Part shown: one piece after another, positions 6,283-13,316 of the stretch
How the letters are laid out: the number at the start of each line of letters is the position of its first letter
Position numbering within the stretch: position 1 is the first letter of the stretch
DNA from: JAUXLW01 sp964195005
GTDB lineage: Bacteria > Actinomycetota > Acidimicrobiia > Spongiisociales > SHLN01
Reading direction: 5' to 3'
Length of the DNA: 13,862 bases
Assembly (NCBI GenBank): GCA_964195005.1
Contig: CAXMOO010000033.1
Location: forward strand, 1-13,862
Notes under the pieces: generated by a model
Database searches by the model: none
Told to the model about the DNA's origin: nothing
The model's input: only the letters and a program-made list of their open reading frames with translations
Made by a program: the position numbers and the translations under genes

Positions 6283-6992
6283 CGACCGAGCCGTTTCTTG
6301 ACCCCCCATAGCGTGACGAGCTTCATTGCCTCGAGGGCGATGCGCCAACTCATCTTGGACTCGCCCCTGAGCCGGTCACGAAACGTTATTGGGACCTCCA
6401 CCACCGTGGTTCCGGACTCGTGGGCCCGGCGGGCCATCTCGACCTGAAAGCCATAGCCTGAGGCCTCGCACGTGGCAGGCTCCAGCCTCTGCAGTGCCTG
6501 GGACTGATATGCCCGGAATCCACTCGTCATGTCCTTGATGGGAGTCCGCAGCATGAAGCGGGCATACCGATTGCCGGCACGAGAGATGAGCCGGCGGGAT
6601 ACGGCCCACCCCGGTACCGAGCCGCCGGGAACATATCGACTACCAATCGCCAGGCCGGCGCCGGCGTTGACCGCCTCGATCAGGTCGGGGAGGGTGCCCG
6701 GATCGTGGCTGAAATCGGCATCCATCTCGCAGATGATCGCAGCTCCGCCCACTTGAGCTTTGGCGAAACCCTCTGCGTAGGCAGGGCCGAGACCTTCCTT
6801 ACGAGGTCGGTGAACCACTATCACTTCGGCGTCGGCCTCAGCCAATCCATCAGCGATGTCGCCGGTCCCGTCCGGTGAATTGTCGTCGACGACTACCACG
6901 CCGTAACCGTGGCCCCTTACCGCTTTGACAATTAATTCGAGATTCTCTGCCTCGTTGTAGGTAGGTATTACGACCGCTACCTCACGCGGCAC
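6279..6992 (-). CDS. Polyprenol-phosphate mannose synthase, DPM1-like glycosyltransferase family 2
   Basis: A 237-residue GT-A glycosyltransferase that most likely moves mannose from GDP-mannose to polyprenol phosphate at the inner face of the membrane, giving the lipid-linked donor for mannosylated glycolipids and proteins. Motifs are VVIPTYNEAENL near the N-terminus, VVDDNSPDGTGD with D36-D37, EMDADFSHDP with the metal-binding DAD at 91-93, GSRYVPGGSVPGW, KDMTSGFRAY, SGYGFQVEM and the C-terminal EVPITFRDRLRGESKMS. These match the catalytic domain of actinobacterial Ppm1/DPM1. It has no fused apolipoprotein N-acyltransferase part and no added membrane segments. The start is taken as GTG at 6990-6992, which overlaps the DUF4193 gene by 11 bases; a TTG at 7025 would add 11 basic residues that simply re-read the zinc-protein tail. 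Other GT2 substrates cannot be ruled out. Confidence 0.9.
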   Translation of the reverse strand: MPREVAVVIPTYNEAENLELIVKAVRGHGYGVVVVDDNSPDGTGDIADGLAEADAEVIVVHRPRKEGLGPAYAEGFAKAQVGGAAIICEMDADFSHDPGTLPDLIEAVNAGAGLAIGSRYVPGGSVPGWAVSRRLISRAGNRYARFMLRTPIKDMTSGFRAYQSQALQRLEPATCEASGYGFQVEMARRAHESGTTVVEVPITFRDRLRGESKMSWRIALEAMKLVTLWGVKKRLGR

Positions 6993-7383
6993 AGTCTTTG
7001 CAGATCTTCTTGCTCTTGTTGGCAAGTTGACTTGTGCGCTTCATCAAGAAGCACGAGGTGCAGACAAACTCGTCTGCCGAAATCTCGTCGCCCTCATCCT
7101 GAAGAGCAAGTTCCGCCTTGCGGAGCGACTCGACTTCGGCGGCTTCGTCCACCCGCAGCGCCTCTGCGGCTTCGTCCTCGGTGAGCATGTTGAGCTCGGC
7201 AGCACCAAGCTCTTCGAGGCCGGCAGCCTCTGGCTCCTCTTCGGCGCCGTCGTCAAGATCATCCTCTTCAGCCACGAGTGCATCCTCGGGGGGATCACTC
7301 GGCTCAGGATCAATCTCTTGATTGTTGGCCTGATCGGCCCGAGAGATCTCTGGTTCGGCAGTTGCCGCAGCTTTCTTCGCCAT
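6982..7383 (-). CDS. DUF4193 family zinc-ribbon protein with acidic N-terminus
   Basis: A 133-residue protein of unknown function. The last 30 residues (DEFVCTSCFLMKRTSQLA, then KKICKDCAA) match the C-terminus of the actinobacterial DUF4193 family, for example M. tuberculosis Rv2699c, from memory. C108, C111, C128 and C131 form a likely zinc site. Residues about 24-104 are strikingly acidic (runs of Glu and Asp between 39 and 51) and probably disordered or helical; the first few residues are MAKKAAATAE. It is somewhat longer than the roughly 100-residue mycobacterial proteins because of this acidic stretch. The start is ATG 7381-7383; the open frame continues 70 codons upstream into the lipid kinase gene, but that part is not protein-like. 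It is the first gene of the six-gene chain, 91 bases after the kinase, with a possible promoter in that gap. Confidence 0.85.
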   Translation of the reverse strand: MAKKAAATAEPEISRADQANNQEIDPEPSDPPEDALVAEEDDLDDGAEEEPEAAGLEELGAAELNMLTEDEAAEALRVDEAAEVESLRKAELALQDEGDEISADEFVCTSCFLMKRTSQLANKSKKICKDCAA

Positions 7384-7412
7384 TCCCGTCAAACTTCCTG
7401 AATCGAGCGGGG

Positions 7413-7418
7413 AGTATA
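7413..7418 (-). promoter_or_regulatory. Possible -10 element for the DUF4193-to-HAD gene chain
   Basis: The minus strand reads TATACT, five of six bases matching the -10 consensus, in an AT-richer 91-base gap between the lipid kinase stop and the DUF4193 start. A transcript would begin near 7405, giving a leader of about 22 bases. No good -35 hexamer lies 16-18 bases upstream, which is common in actinobacterial promoters but weakens the call. Confidence 0.35.
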
Positions 7419-7474
7419 GACACCGATGAGGATGCTTTTGTTCCCCATTGGAGAGGTTTTTCGTCCTGAATATT

Positions 7475-8362
7475 TCATATCTTGAGCGAAAGAGCGCCGG
7501 GCAGAATCCGCCCCGAAAGGGGTGTTGTGCCGAGAAGCTCGCCGTCCACCTCGACAGGCCAAGCATCGGCAGTGGTGAGGCTCCAGTCTGCACCTAGAAA
7601 GCGGTGCACTTCTTTATGGCTGAGGTGGAGCCCCCGCTTGGCTTTAGCCATGAGAAGTGGGGCGGAGCGCTTAGGGGCACTGATCACTTGAATGTCGGCC
7701 TCCCCGCTCGTAAGGATGGCTTTGGGAGCGATGTTCATCCCGCCGCCGAAGAATTGGCCGTTGGCAAAGATGATGGCGATCGCCGGTCCACTATAACTCC
7801 GGTTCCCCACCTGGAGATCGGCAGCAGTTCGCTTGAACCTTGGAAGCGTCAGCCAGAAAGCTGCCTCGTAGCGGCGCCTGCCGAGCCTCGGCATGCGCTC
7901 GGCAGCCGGGACCGCCGCAGCCCCGATGCCGGCCTGGGCCACGTTCAGAAAGTATCGAATTCCCCAGTCACCTTCCAGCACCCCCACATCGCAGATGTAG
8001 GTGGAGTCGCCGGTGAGATGAGACGCCGCGGCCTCGAGCTCTTGCGGTATACCAAAAACCCGCAGGAAGTCACACCCCGTCCCCGCCGGGAGGATCCCCA
8101 GCGTCGGCGGCTCGGCCCACTCATGCCGCAGCATGGCGTCGACAACCAGGTTCACGGTGCCGTCCCCACCGACCGCCACGAAATGATCACTTCCCGAAAC
8201 CACCGCCTCATCTACCAGAGTGGCAACGTCTTCGGCGCTGCCCGAGGCTCGTACCTCGACCATCAGTTCCTGCTCACGGAGTGACGCCTCGGTTCGGGAT
8301 ACAAGGTCGGTTCCGCGGCCGGCGTTCGGATTGACGATTACGAACCACTTAGGCGATTCCAC
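7475..8362 (-). CDS. Diacylglycerol kinase / YegS family lipid kinase
   Basis: A 295-residue soluble lipid kinase of the DAGK catalytic family that would phosphorylate diacylglycerol or a related lipid with ATP, feeding phosphatidate back to phospholipid synthesis. It opens with FVIVNPNAGRG, has the nucleotide-binding GGDGT at 65-69, and ILPAGTGCDFLR (90-101), where most relatives have Asn-Asp and this protein has C97-Asp. ANGQFFGGGMNIAP (200-213) and VEVDGE (270-275) are the usual C-terminal domain motifs. The GTG start at 8360-8362 overlaps the helY stop by 14 bases; GAGGAG lies 12 bases upstream, a little far. It follows helY and ends the tat-helY group. Sphingosine or another lipid as substrate cannot be excluded. 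Confidence 0.9.
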   Translation of the reverse strand: MESPKWFVIVNPNAGRGTDLVSRTEASLREQELMVEVRASGSAEDVATLVDEAVVSGSDHFVAVGGDGTVNLVVDAMLRHEWAEPPTLGILPAGTGCDFLRVFGIPQELEAAASHLTGDSTYICDVGVLEGDWGIRYFLNVAQAGIGAAAVPAAERMPRLGRRRYEAAFWLTLPRFKRTAADLQVGNRSYSGPAIAIIFANGQFFGGGMNIAPKAILTSGEADIQVISAPKRSAPLLMAKAKRGLHLSHKEVHRFLGADWSLTTADAWPVEVDGELLGTTPLSGRILPGALSLKI

Positions 8363-10898
8363 CGGCGGAAACTACTCCTCGGTCGATCTCAGTGATGGCC
8401 TCCCTGGCAACTGCCGAAAGGTGCGGGTAGGTGTCGCGCACCTGCCGCAGCACATCGAGAAGCTGGCGGGCAGTTCTGACGAAGTCTCCGGCTGCGAGCT
8501 CGTCATCGGCAAACAGCTCTTCGAGCGACAAACCCCGCGCCCAACCGAAGGCGAACACCGTGAATCCGTTGTCCGGCATTCGGGTTTTCGCCAGCTTGGC
8601 ACGGCGCTCTCGTTCCTCCAGGCTTCGCCACAGGCTCAGCAGCTCCTCTCCCCGGGCGGCCACCAGCGGATCCGGCCAGGTTCCGGCTTCGCTCTCGGAG
8701 CGGGCCTCATAGACGAAGAGGGAAACAAACGCCGCCAGTTGAGCAACGTCGAAATCGTCGAGGAGCCCGCGGCTCGCTGCTGCGCACAACAGCAGGTCCA
8801 GTTGACTGTAGATCGTCCGTAGGCGCTGGCCCTCATCGGTCAGACTCCACCCCTGCACGTATCCCCACTCATCCAAGAGTTCGAGTGTCGCTTCAAGTTC
8901 ACGGACCAGACCTCCCCCCAGACGGTCCAGCTTCTTTTTCTGCCGCCGCAGTTCCTTCTGCAATTTGCGGGCTTTGCGGGCCCAGCGAATGTGGTCGTGT
9001 AGATCGGGACACTCCCCCATCTGGTCACCTGTATCCACCATCGCTCGCTCCGGCTTGCTCGACGGTTCAAACCCCGCCAGGGCCTCCAGCACCCGGCGCC
9101 GGAATGCCTCCTCGTTGGGCCGGAATGGCTTCGGGAGCTTGATGGCTCCCAGGCGGGTCACCCCCACCGGGAGCTCCTCAACTCGGATGCGCCGGAGGCG
9201 ACCGTCGGATGAGAGGAGTTGCATGCGCGGTTGCTTGGTTCGCCCGCGAGCGAGGAGAACAAAGCGCTCGGGCCCGCCGGCGCCCGGCACTTCGATAATG
9301 TCCCCGGGGTTGGTCTCACCGGCAAACCGGCGCATGACATCTCGAACCGACGGCATTACAACCTGGCCGGCATCGAGCCGTCCGAGAAACTCGAAGACAT
9401 CACCCTTTTCGCATCTTGCCTTTGTCCGATATTCGGACAAGGCCTCATTGTTGCGTTCGATGGTTGACCGGATTGATCCCATCTCGGCTTCTCTTTGGAA
9501 TTGAGCGAAGGAGGCCCGCAGCAAATCCTCCGCCTGGTGGCGGGGATAGTTGGCGATGAGGTTCACCGCCATGTTGTACGTTGGACGGAAGCTTGATCGC
9601 AGCGGATGGGCCCCGGCTCCGGCAATCGCAGCAACCCGCTCGAAGGGCACATAAGGCGAGTGCAGCACGAGTGCCACCCCTTCGGTGTCGATCCCCCTCC
9701 GCCCGGCCCGCCCCGTTAGTTGGGTGTAGTCGCCGGGCTGAAGCAGTTCGTGGGTTTCGCCGTTGAACTTGGAGAGGCTCTCAATCACCACCGAACGAGC
9801 CGGCATGTTGATGCCCAACGCCAGAGTCTCGGTCGCAAACACCACCTTTACGAGACCATCTGAGAAGAGTTCCTCCACAACTTCCTTGAACGCCGGCACC
9901 ATTCCGGCATGGTGGGGAGCAGTGCCTCGTTCCAGCTGGCTCAGCCAGCTGCTGAAGCCCAGCATCATTAGATCGTCTTCACTCAGGTGACTGGTCCTCG
10001 CCTCGGCCCGTCGACGGATCTCGACAGACTCGGCGTCCGTGGTCAGTCTCAACTCTGACGCCACTTGCTCGGCCGCGGCCCCACAGCCTGCTCGGGAAAA
10101 GATGAAATAGATGGCGGGAAGCAGGTCGTGCTCTTTCAAGACTTCGACCGTCGGGGTGCGGCGCGGCGTGTGAAAGCGCCGGCGGCGCCCACCCCCCTGG
10201 CTGAGCAACCTGACGACCTTCGAGTTGAGAGTCCGCCGACCGTTATTGGTCCGAAAGACGGGCATGAGCTTCTCACCGGTGTTGCGGTCATGAATCAGAT
10301 ACAGGCTGGTCAAGGGCACAGGGCGGTTCTCTTCCAGGACTAAATGTGTCGAACCCCGCCGGCTATTGATCCAGGCTGTGAACTCCCCTGCATTGGCAAC
10401 AGTTGCCGAGAGCCCTACGAGGGGAATTTCAAGGGGAAGATGAATAATTATCTCCTCCCACACAGGGCCCCGCGCAGGATCCTGGAGGTAGTGGATCTCA
10501 TCCATGACTACGACTCCGAGTCCCACGAGGGCGCGCGAATCCGTGTAGATCATGTTGCGCAGGACTTCAGTGGTCATGACGATCACCGGAGCATCGGCGT
10601 TGATCGAGTTGTCGCCCGTGAGAAGCCCGGTGTTGTCGGCTCCATATTGTGCCGAGAAATCTGCGTGCTTCTGGTTGGAAAGTGCCTTGATGGGAGTTGT
10701 GTAAAAGGCTCGCTTCCCGGTGGCCACTGCCGCGGCGACTGCGGCTTCGGCAACAAGGGTTTTTCCGGCCGACGTTGGCGCGGTGACCAGGACCGATTCG
10801 CCGTCGGCAATTATCTCGAAAGCCTCACGCTGAAAGCGGTCCGGTTCGAAATCGAGACGAGCAACGAAGTCCTCGATCGCAGCCCGGGCGGTTGTCAC
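8349..10898 (-). CDS. helY: Ski2-like DEAD/DEAH-box superfamily 2 helicase HelY
   Basis: An 849-residue ATP-dependent helicase of the Ski2/Mtr4 type, thought to act on RNA or structured nucleic acid. Motifs in order: F22-Q23 near the Q-like region, Walker A APTSAGKT (40-47), TTPIKALSNQK (67-77), TTEVLRNM, Walker B DEIH (133-136), GLSATV (motif III), ATETLALGINMPARSVV (motifs IV-V) and QLTGRAGRRGID (motif VI). The C-terminal part has a basic helical stretch (KLQKELRRQKKKLDRL) and a DSHCT-type domain ending SAVAREAITEIDRGVV. The start is GTG at 10896-10898, overlapping the tatC stop as GTGA and giving MTTARAAIEDFV; the open frame runs further into tatC but that part is an antisense-frame artefact of no family. 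M. tuberculosis HelY (Rv2092c, about 900 aa) follows tatC in the same way. Biological substrate is not established. Confidence 0.95.
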   Translation of the reverse strand: MTTARAAIEDFVARLDFEPDRFQREAFEIIADGESVLVTAPTSAGKTLVAEAAVAAAVATGKRAFYTTPIKALSNQKHADFSAQYGADNTGLLTGDNSINADAPVIVMTTEVLRNMIYTDSRALVGLGVVVMDEIHYLQDPARGPVWEEIIIHLPLEIPLVGLSATVANAGEFTAWINSRRGSTHLVLEENRPVPLTSLYLIHDRNTGEKLMPVFRTNNGRRTLNSKVVRLLSQGGGRRRRFHTPRRTPTVEVLKEHDLLPAIYFIFSRAGCGAAAEQVASELRLTTDAESVEIRRRAEARTSHLSEDDLMMLGFSSWLSQLERGTAPHHAGMVPAFKEVVEELFSDGLVKVVFATETLALGINMPARSVVIESLSKFNGETHELLQPGDYTQLTGRAGRRGIDTEGVALVLHSPYVPFERVAAIAGAGAHPLRSSFRPTYNMAVNLIANYPRHQAEDLLRASFAQFQREAEMGSIRSTIERNNEALSEYRTKARCEKGDVFEFLGRLDAGQVVMPSVRDVMRRFAGETNPGDIIEVPGAGGPERFVLLARGRTKQPRMQLLSSDGRLRRIRVEELPVGVTRLGAIKLPKPFRPNEEAFRRRVLEALAGFEPSSKPERAMVDTGDQMGECPDLHDHIRWARKARKLQKELRRQKKKLDRLGGGLVRELEATLELLDEWGYVQGWSLTDEGQRLRTIYSQLDLLLCAAASRGLLDDFDVAQLAAFVSLFVYEARSESEAGTWPDPLVAARGEELLSLWRSLEERERRAKLAKTRMPDNGFTVFAFGWARGLSLEELFADDELAAGDFVRTARQLLDVLRQVRDTYPHLSAVAREAITEIDRGVVSAGGIA

Positions 10899-11611
10899 TT
10901 CTTGAGCAGGAAGCGCACGAGCCAGATTGTGGCTTCGTATAGAAGGTAAAGCGGGACCGACAACAGCATGAGAGTGCCGGGGTCGCCGGTCGGGGTCAGC
11001 ACCGCGGCCACCACCACAATGATTAGCACCGCCCATCTTCGACCACGTTTGAGCTGCCGCGATCCAACTACGCCGGAAGCCCCCGCGGCAAATACAAACA
11101 CCGGGAACAAGAACGCGATGCCAAAGACCAGCAGGTAACGGAACGTGAATGTCAGGTATTGGTTGACCCCGATGACCGGAGTCAACCTGTCTCCCCCGAA
11201 ACCGATCAGCCAGTCGTAGGCCCTCTCCATCGTCCAGTAAGCGAACAGGACCCCGCCGATGAAGAGGATCGCCAGGGAAACCACGATTGGGATCGCCCAA
11301 CGCTTTTCCCGCTTGGAAAGAGCCGGGACCACAAAAGCCCAAAGCTGATATAGCCAGATCGGAGCTGTCAGGACCACCCCTCCGAACAGGCCCACCTTCA
11401 TGCTCACCGAAAAAGCTTCACCCACTTCGAAGAACGCCAGTGTTTCCTCTCCGGTGGCCCGCTCGTAGGGCCGCACCAGCACGTCGAGAATCCAGCCGCG
11501 GAAAATGAAAGCGACGATGGCACCCAGTACCACTGCGATCGCGGCGATGGCCATCCGGCGACGCAGCTCGTACAAGTGCTCGAGCATGGGCATCCGGGCG
11601 TCGCGAGTCAC
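10895..11611 (-). CDS. tatC: Sec-independent (twin-arginine) translocase subunit TatC
   Basis: The main membrane subunit of the twin-arginine export system, which recognises RR signal peptides and moves folded proteins across the cytoplasmic membrane. The 238-residue protein has six predicted membrane helices. The signal-peptide site is intact: HLYELRRR with E15, P48 in VRPYE, and F93 and E102 in FVVPALSKRE, matching E15, P48, F94 and E103 of E. coli TatC. LTPTGDP (205-211) is the usual loop before the last helix. The start is GTG at 11609-11611, overlapping the tatA/B stop as GTGA; its own stop overlaps helY as GTGA. Both overlaps suggest coupled translation of tat subunits and helicase. Confidence 0.97.
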   Translation of the reverse strand: MTRDARMPMLEHLYELRRRMAIAAIAVVLGAIVAFIFRGWILDVLVRPYERATGEETLAFFEVGEAFSVSMKVGLFGGVVLTAPIWLYQLWAFVVPALSKREKRWAIPIVVSLAILFIGGVLFAYWTMERAYDWLIGFGGDRLTPVIGVNQYLTFTFRYLLVFGIAFLFPVFVFAAGASGVVGSRQLKRGRRWAVLIIVVVAAVLTPTGDPGTLMLLSVPLYLLYEATIWLVRFLLKK

Positions 11612-11943
11612 GAGTCACCACCATCGTCCACGCCCGCTTCGTCATCTCCGTCGGGCTTTTCGTCGGGCTTTTCGCCGGGCTTTTCGTCGGACTCGCGAGG
11701 GTCGGACAAGCCGGAAACTATTTGGCCTCCGAGTTTCTTGATATCACTTTCGGCTTCCCTGAGCGGCTCGGTCACCTCGTTGATCTCGGTCTGGAGCGAC
11801 GTCCACACATCTTCTGCCGTGTCCTGCAGGCCGCGAATGAGCTTGCCGGCGCGGTGGAAGAACTCCGGCACGCGTTCCGGGCCGAATATGAGGATGGCGA
11901 TGAAGGCGATTACCACCAGCTCCGAGGTCGAGATTCCGAACAC
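11608..11943 (-). CDS. Twin-arginine translocase TatA/TatB family subunit (TatB-like sequence)
   Basis: A 111-residue single-span membrane protein of the Tat export system. Residues 1-20 (MFGISTSELVVIAFIAILIF) are the membrane helix, followed by the hinge GPERVPE (21-27) and an amphipathic helix to about residue 78. E8 and the GPERVP hinge are more like TatB than TatA (mycobacterial TatA has FGAKKLP), although in M. tuberculosis the gene here is called tatA. The C-terminal tail is acidic and holds EKP-D/G repeats encoded by a 12-base tandem repeat. The GTG start at 11941-11943 has no ribosome binding site but lies seven bases after a possible -10 element, so the message may be leaderless. TatC follows with a GTGA overlap. 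Membership of TatA/B is firm; which of the two is less so. Confidence 0.92.
   Translation of the reverse strand: MFGISTSELVVIAFIAILIFGPERVPEFFHRAGKLIRGLQDTAEDVWTSLQTEINEVTEPLREAESDIKKLGGQIVSGLSDPRESDEKPGEKPDEKPDGDDEAGVDDGGDS
11649..11691. repeat. 12-base tandem repeat coding for EKP-D/G repeats in the TatA/B tail
   Basis: Three full plus-strand copies of CGTCGGGCTTTT (the third with one change, CGCCGGGCTTTT) and a partial fourth. Read on the minus strand in the tatA/B frame they give DEKP, GEKP and DEKP. The unit is a multiple of three, so change in copy number would keep the frame. Confidence 0.85.
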
Positions 11944-11949
11944 GGACCG

Positions 11950-11955
11950 ATGCTA
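11950..11955 (-). promoter_or_regulatory. Possible -10 element giving a leaderless tat transcript
   Basis: The minus strand reads TAGCAT (TAnnnT type), seven bases before the GTG of tatA/B, so transcription would start at or next to the start codon. No Shine-Dalgarno sequence is visible, which agrees with a leaderless message. TTGCAA lies 15 bases upstream as a weak, closely spaced -35. Confidence 0.3.
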
Positions 11956-11973
11956 CGCCCACAACGGTGTTTG

Positions 11974-12000
11974 CAACACACAAACCGCCCCCGAGGGGCG
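11974..12000 (-). terminator. Possible terminator hairpin after the pafBC group
   Basis: CGCCCC and GGGGCG (11986-12000) form a perfect 6-base GC stem with a 3-base loop, 28 bases after the stop of the small zinc protein. On the minus strand it is followed by GTTTGTGTGTTG, which is T/G-rich rather than a pure T run. It could end pafBC transcription or reduce read-through into tat. The 84-base gap is the largest break in the right half of the window. Confidence 0.45.
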
Positions 12001-12027
12001 ATTGGAGCTGGCTTCTTGAAGGTCCGA

Positions 12028-12309
12028 CTAAGCGGCGCTAATTTCCCCAAGCCAGTCGTCGAGCGAATCAACGAATTCTTTTATCTCCAGTTCGGAGACC
12101 ATGTCATCGCTCACAGAGTATGCAACGCCGATGGCAAGTAAAATGGCGACCACTCGCTCATTTGCCGGCCGGTGTTGCGTGACGGTGCAGAAGGGACATA
12201 CGAACCCGTAACGTCCCGTCGCCATGGCTGGTGCCAGCTCCAGCGTTAGCTCGTCTGAGCTGAGCTCGACGTCTCCGCAGGCTGTGCATGTGGTTTTGAT
12301 GGTCGTCAC
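12028..12309 (-). CDS. Small protein with two CxxC pairs, likely zinc-binding, unknown function
   Basis: With the GTG start at 12307-12309 the protein is 93 residues. C8-x-x-C11 (TTCTACGD) and C38-x-x-C41 (VCPFC) would bind one zinc; the spacing is that of a zinc ribbon. The second half is VVAILLAIGVAYSVSD and an acidic amphipathic C-terminal helix (ELEIKEFVDSLDDWLGE). I recall similar short actinobacterial proteins of no known function. GTG is preferred because AGGAAACGGGAA stands just upstream and the zinc ribbon begins at once. An ATG at 12388-12390, overlapping the pafC stop as ATGA, would add 27 mostly Ser/Arg-rich residues and is a real alternative. It lies between pafC and tatA/B, where M. 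tuberculosis has no gene, so it may belong to the pafBC transcript. Confidence 0.8.
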   Translation of the reverse strand: MTTIKTTCTACGDVELSSDELTLELAPAMATGRYGFVCPFCTVTQHRPANERVVAILLAIGVAYSVSDDMVSELEIKEFVDSLDDWLGEISAA

Positions 12310-12386
12310 TTCCCGTTTCCTGTTTCGGCTATGGAGAAAATATCGGAGCGACCTGAGTCTGCTTTGAGGGCTATTTGTGGAAGTAG

Positions 12387-13316
12387 TCATGATGGGCTAG
12401 TCCCTCTGTATCGCGCTGCGATCCGCCGCCGGTAGTCATCGAGGAGCTCGGCAACCTCGGGCCCATCGACCAGTTCGGCGTCGGCTCCAAGCCGCAGCAA
12501 CAAGCGAGCCGGCACCGAGGCGTCTCCAGCACTGAAGCGAATGAGGCCTTCGCCGAGATCCTCTACCGGGTAGTAATCCGCAACCCAGCGAGCCTTGGGC
12601 CCAAGCCTGATGGTGGCTCGGATGTCCTCTTCCGTCGGCGTGTATCTCACCTCAGGCGGAGGTGGCTCCGCCGGAGGCACGAATATTTCCGACGTTGGTG
12701 CGGCATTTCGGATCCTGTCAACTCGGAATACCCGCTCGGCCTGGGCATTCCGACAAAAGGCCGACAAATACCAGTTGCCATTGGCGGAAAACACCGACCA
12801 CGGCTCGACAACTCGTTCGGTCGTCTGTCCAGAACCGAGGGCCGTGTATGTGATCTGCACTGCCAACCCTTGTTCCGCTGAATCCCGCAGCATTCCGACG
12901 TGTTCCGGTTCCTTGAGGTCGACGACCAGGGATGCCTCGACGTCGGGGGCCACTACGGCGCTGAGCTTCCTCACGGCTTCTTCCAGGGCGGGCGGCCCCT
13001 GTCCGGCAGAGGTCAAGGCCATGCCTGAGGCTAAAAGGACCAGCGCCTCCGGCGGCGTGAGCCGCAGCGGCCGTGAGAAGTAGTCGGCCATATCGACCCA
13101 CACCTCGTCATCCTCGACCGATGCATCGATCAACTCTCCAGGACCGTAACCGGGAAGCCCACACAGGAACACGAGATTGAGGTCGTCGATCAGATCCTTG
13201 CGGGTGTAGCCGAAGCGTTGCGAGACCTCATCGACTGACACTCCGGGACGGGCGATCACGAATGGCAGCATGGAGAGGATCCGGGTAAGCCGCATGGCCG
13301 TCTTGTTGGAAGTCAT
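12387..13316 (-). CDS. pafC: WYL-domain transcriptional regulator PafC
   Basis: PafC pairs with PafB to form an activator of the RecA/LexA-independent DNA damage response in mycobacteria. The 309-residue protein has an N-terminal winged helix-turn-helix (about 8-62; RILSMLPFVIARPGVSVDEV, then YTRKDLIDDL), a linker, a WYL domain (about 140-205) with NWYLSAFCR (181-189) and RVFRVDRIR (195-203), and a WCX C-terminal extension (about 225-300) ending DDYRRRIAARY. The ATG at 13314-13316 overlaps the pafB stop as ATGA and has GAGG seven bases upstream. The WYL domain may bind single-stranded nucleic acid as the activating signal, known for the family and not shown here. The order pafB-pafC-(tat)-helY is the same as in M. 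tuberculosis. Confidence 0.94.
   Translation of the reverse strand: MTSNKTAMRLTRILSMLPFVIARPGVSVDEVSQRFGYTRKDLIDDLNLVFLCGLPGYGPGELIDASVEDDEVWVDMADYFSRPLRLTPPEALVLLASGMALTSAGQGPPALEEAVRKLSAVVAPDVEASLVVDLKEPEHVGMLRDSAEQGLAVQITYTALGSGQTTERVVEPWSVFSANGNWYLSAFCRNAQAERVFRVDRIRNAAPTSEIFVPPAEPPPPEVRYTPTEEDIRATIRLGPKARWVADYYPVEDLGEGLIRFSAGDASVPARLLLRLGADAELVDGPEVAELLDDYRRRIAARYRGTSPS

Noticed and set aside
7384..7593. 70-codon upstream extension of the DUF4193 protein
   Set aside because: It overlaps the lipid kinase gene and has no family resemblance; MAKKAAATAE at 7383 is a natural start after the gap.
10899..11342. N-terminal extension of helY into tatC
   Set aside because: The added residues re-read tatC in another frame and do not resemble any helicase N-terminus. 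The GTG at 10898, with a GTGA overlap, fits the family length.
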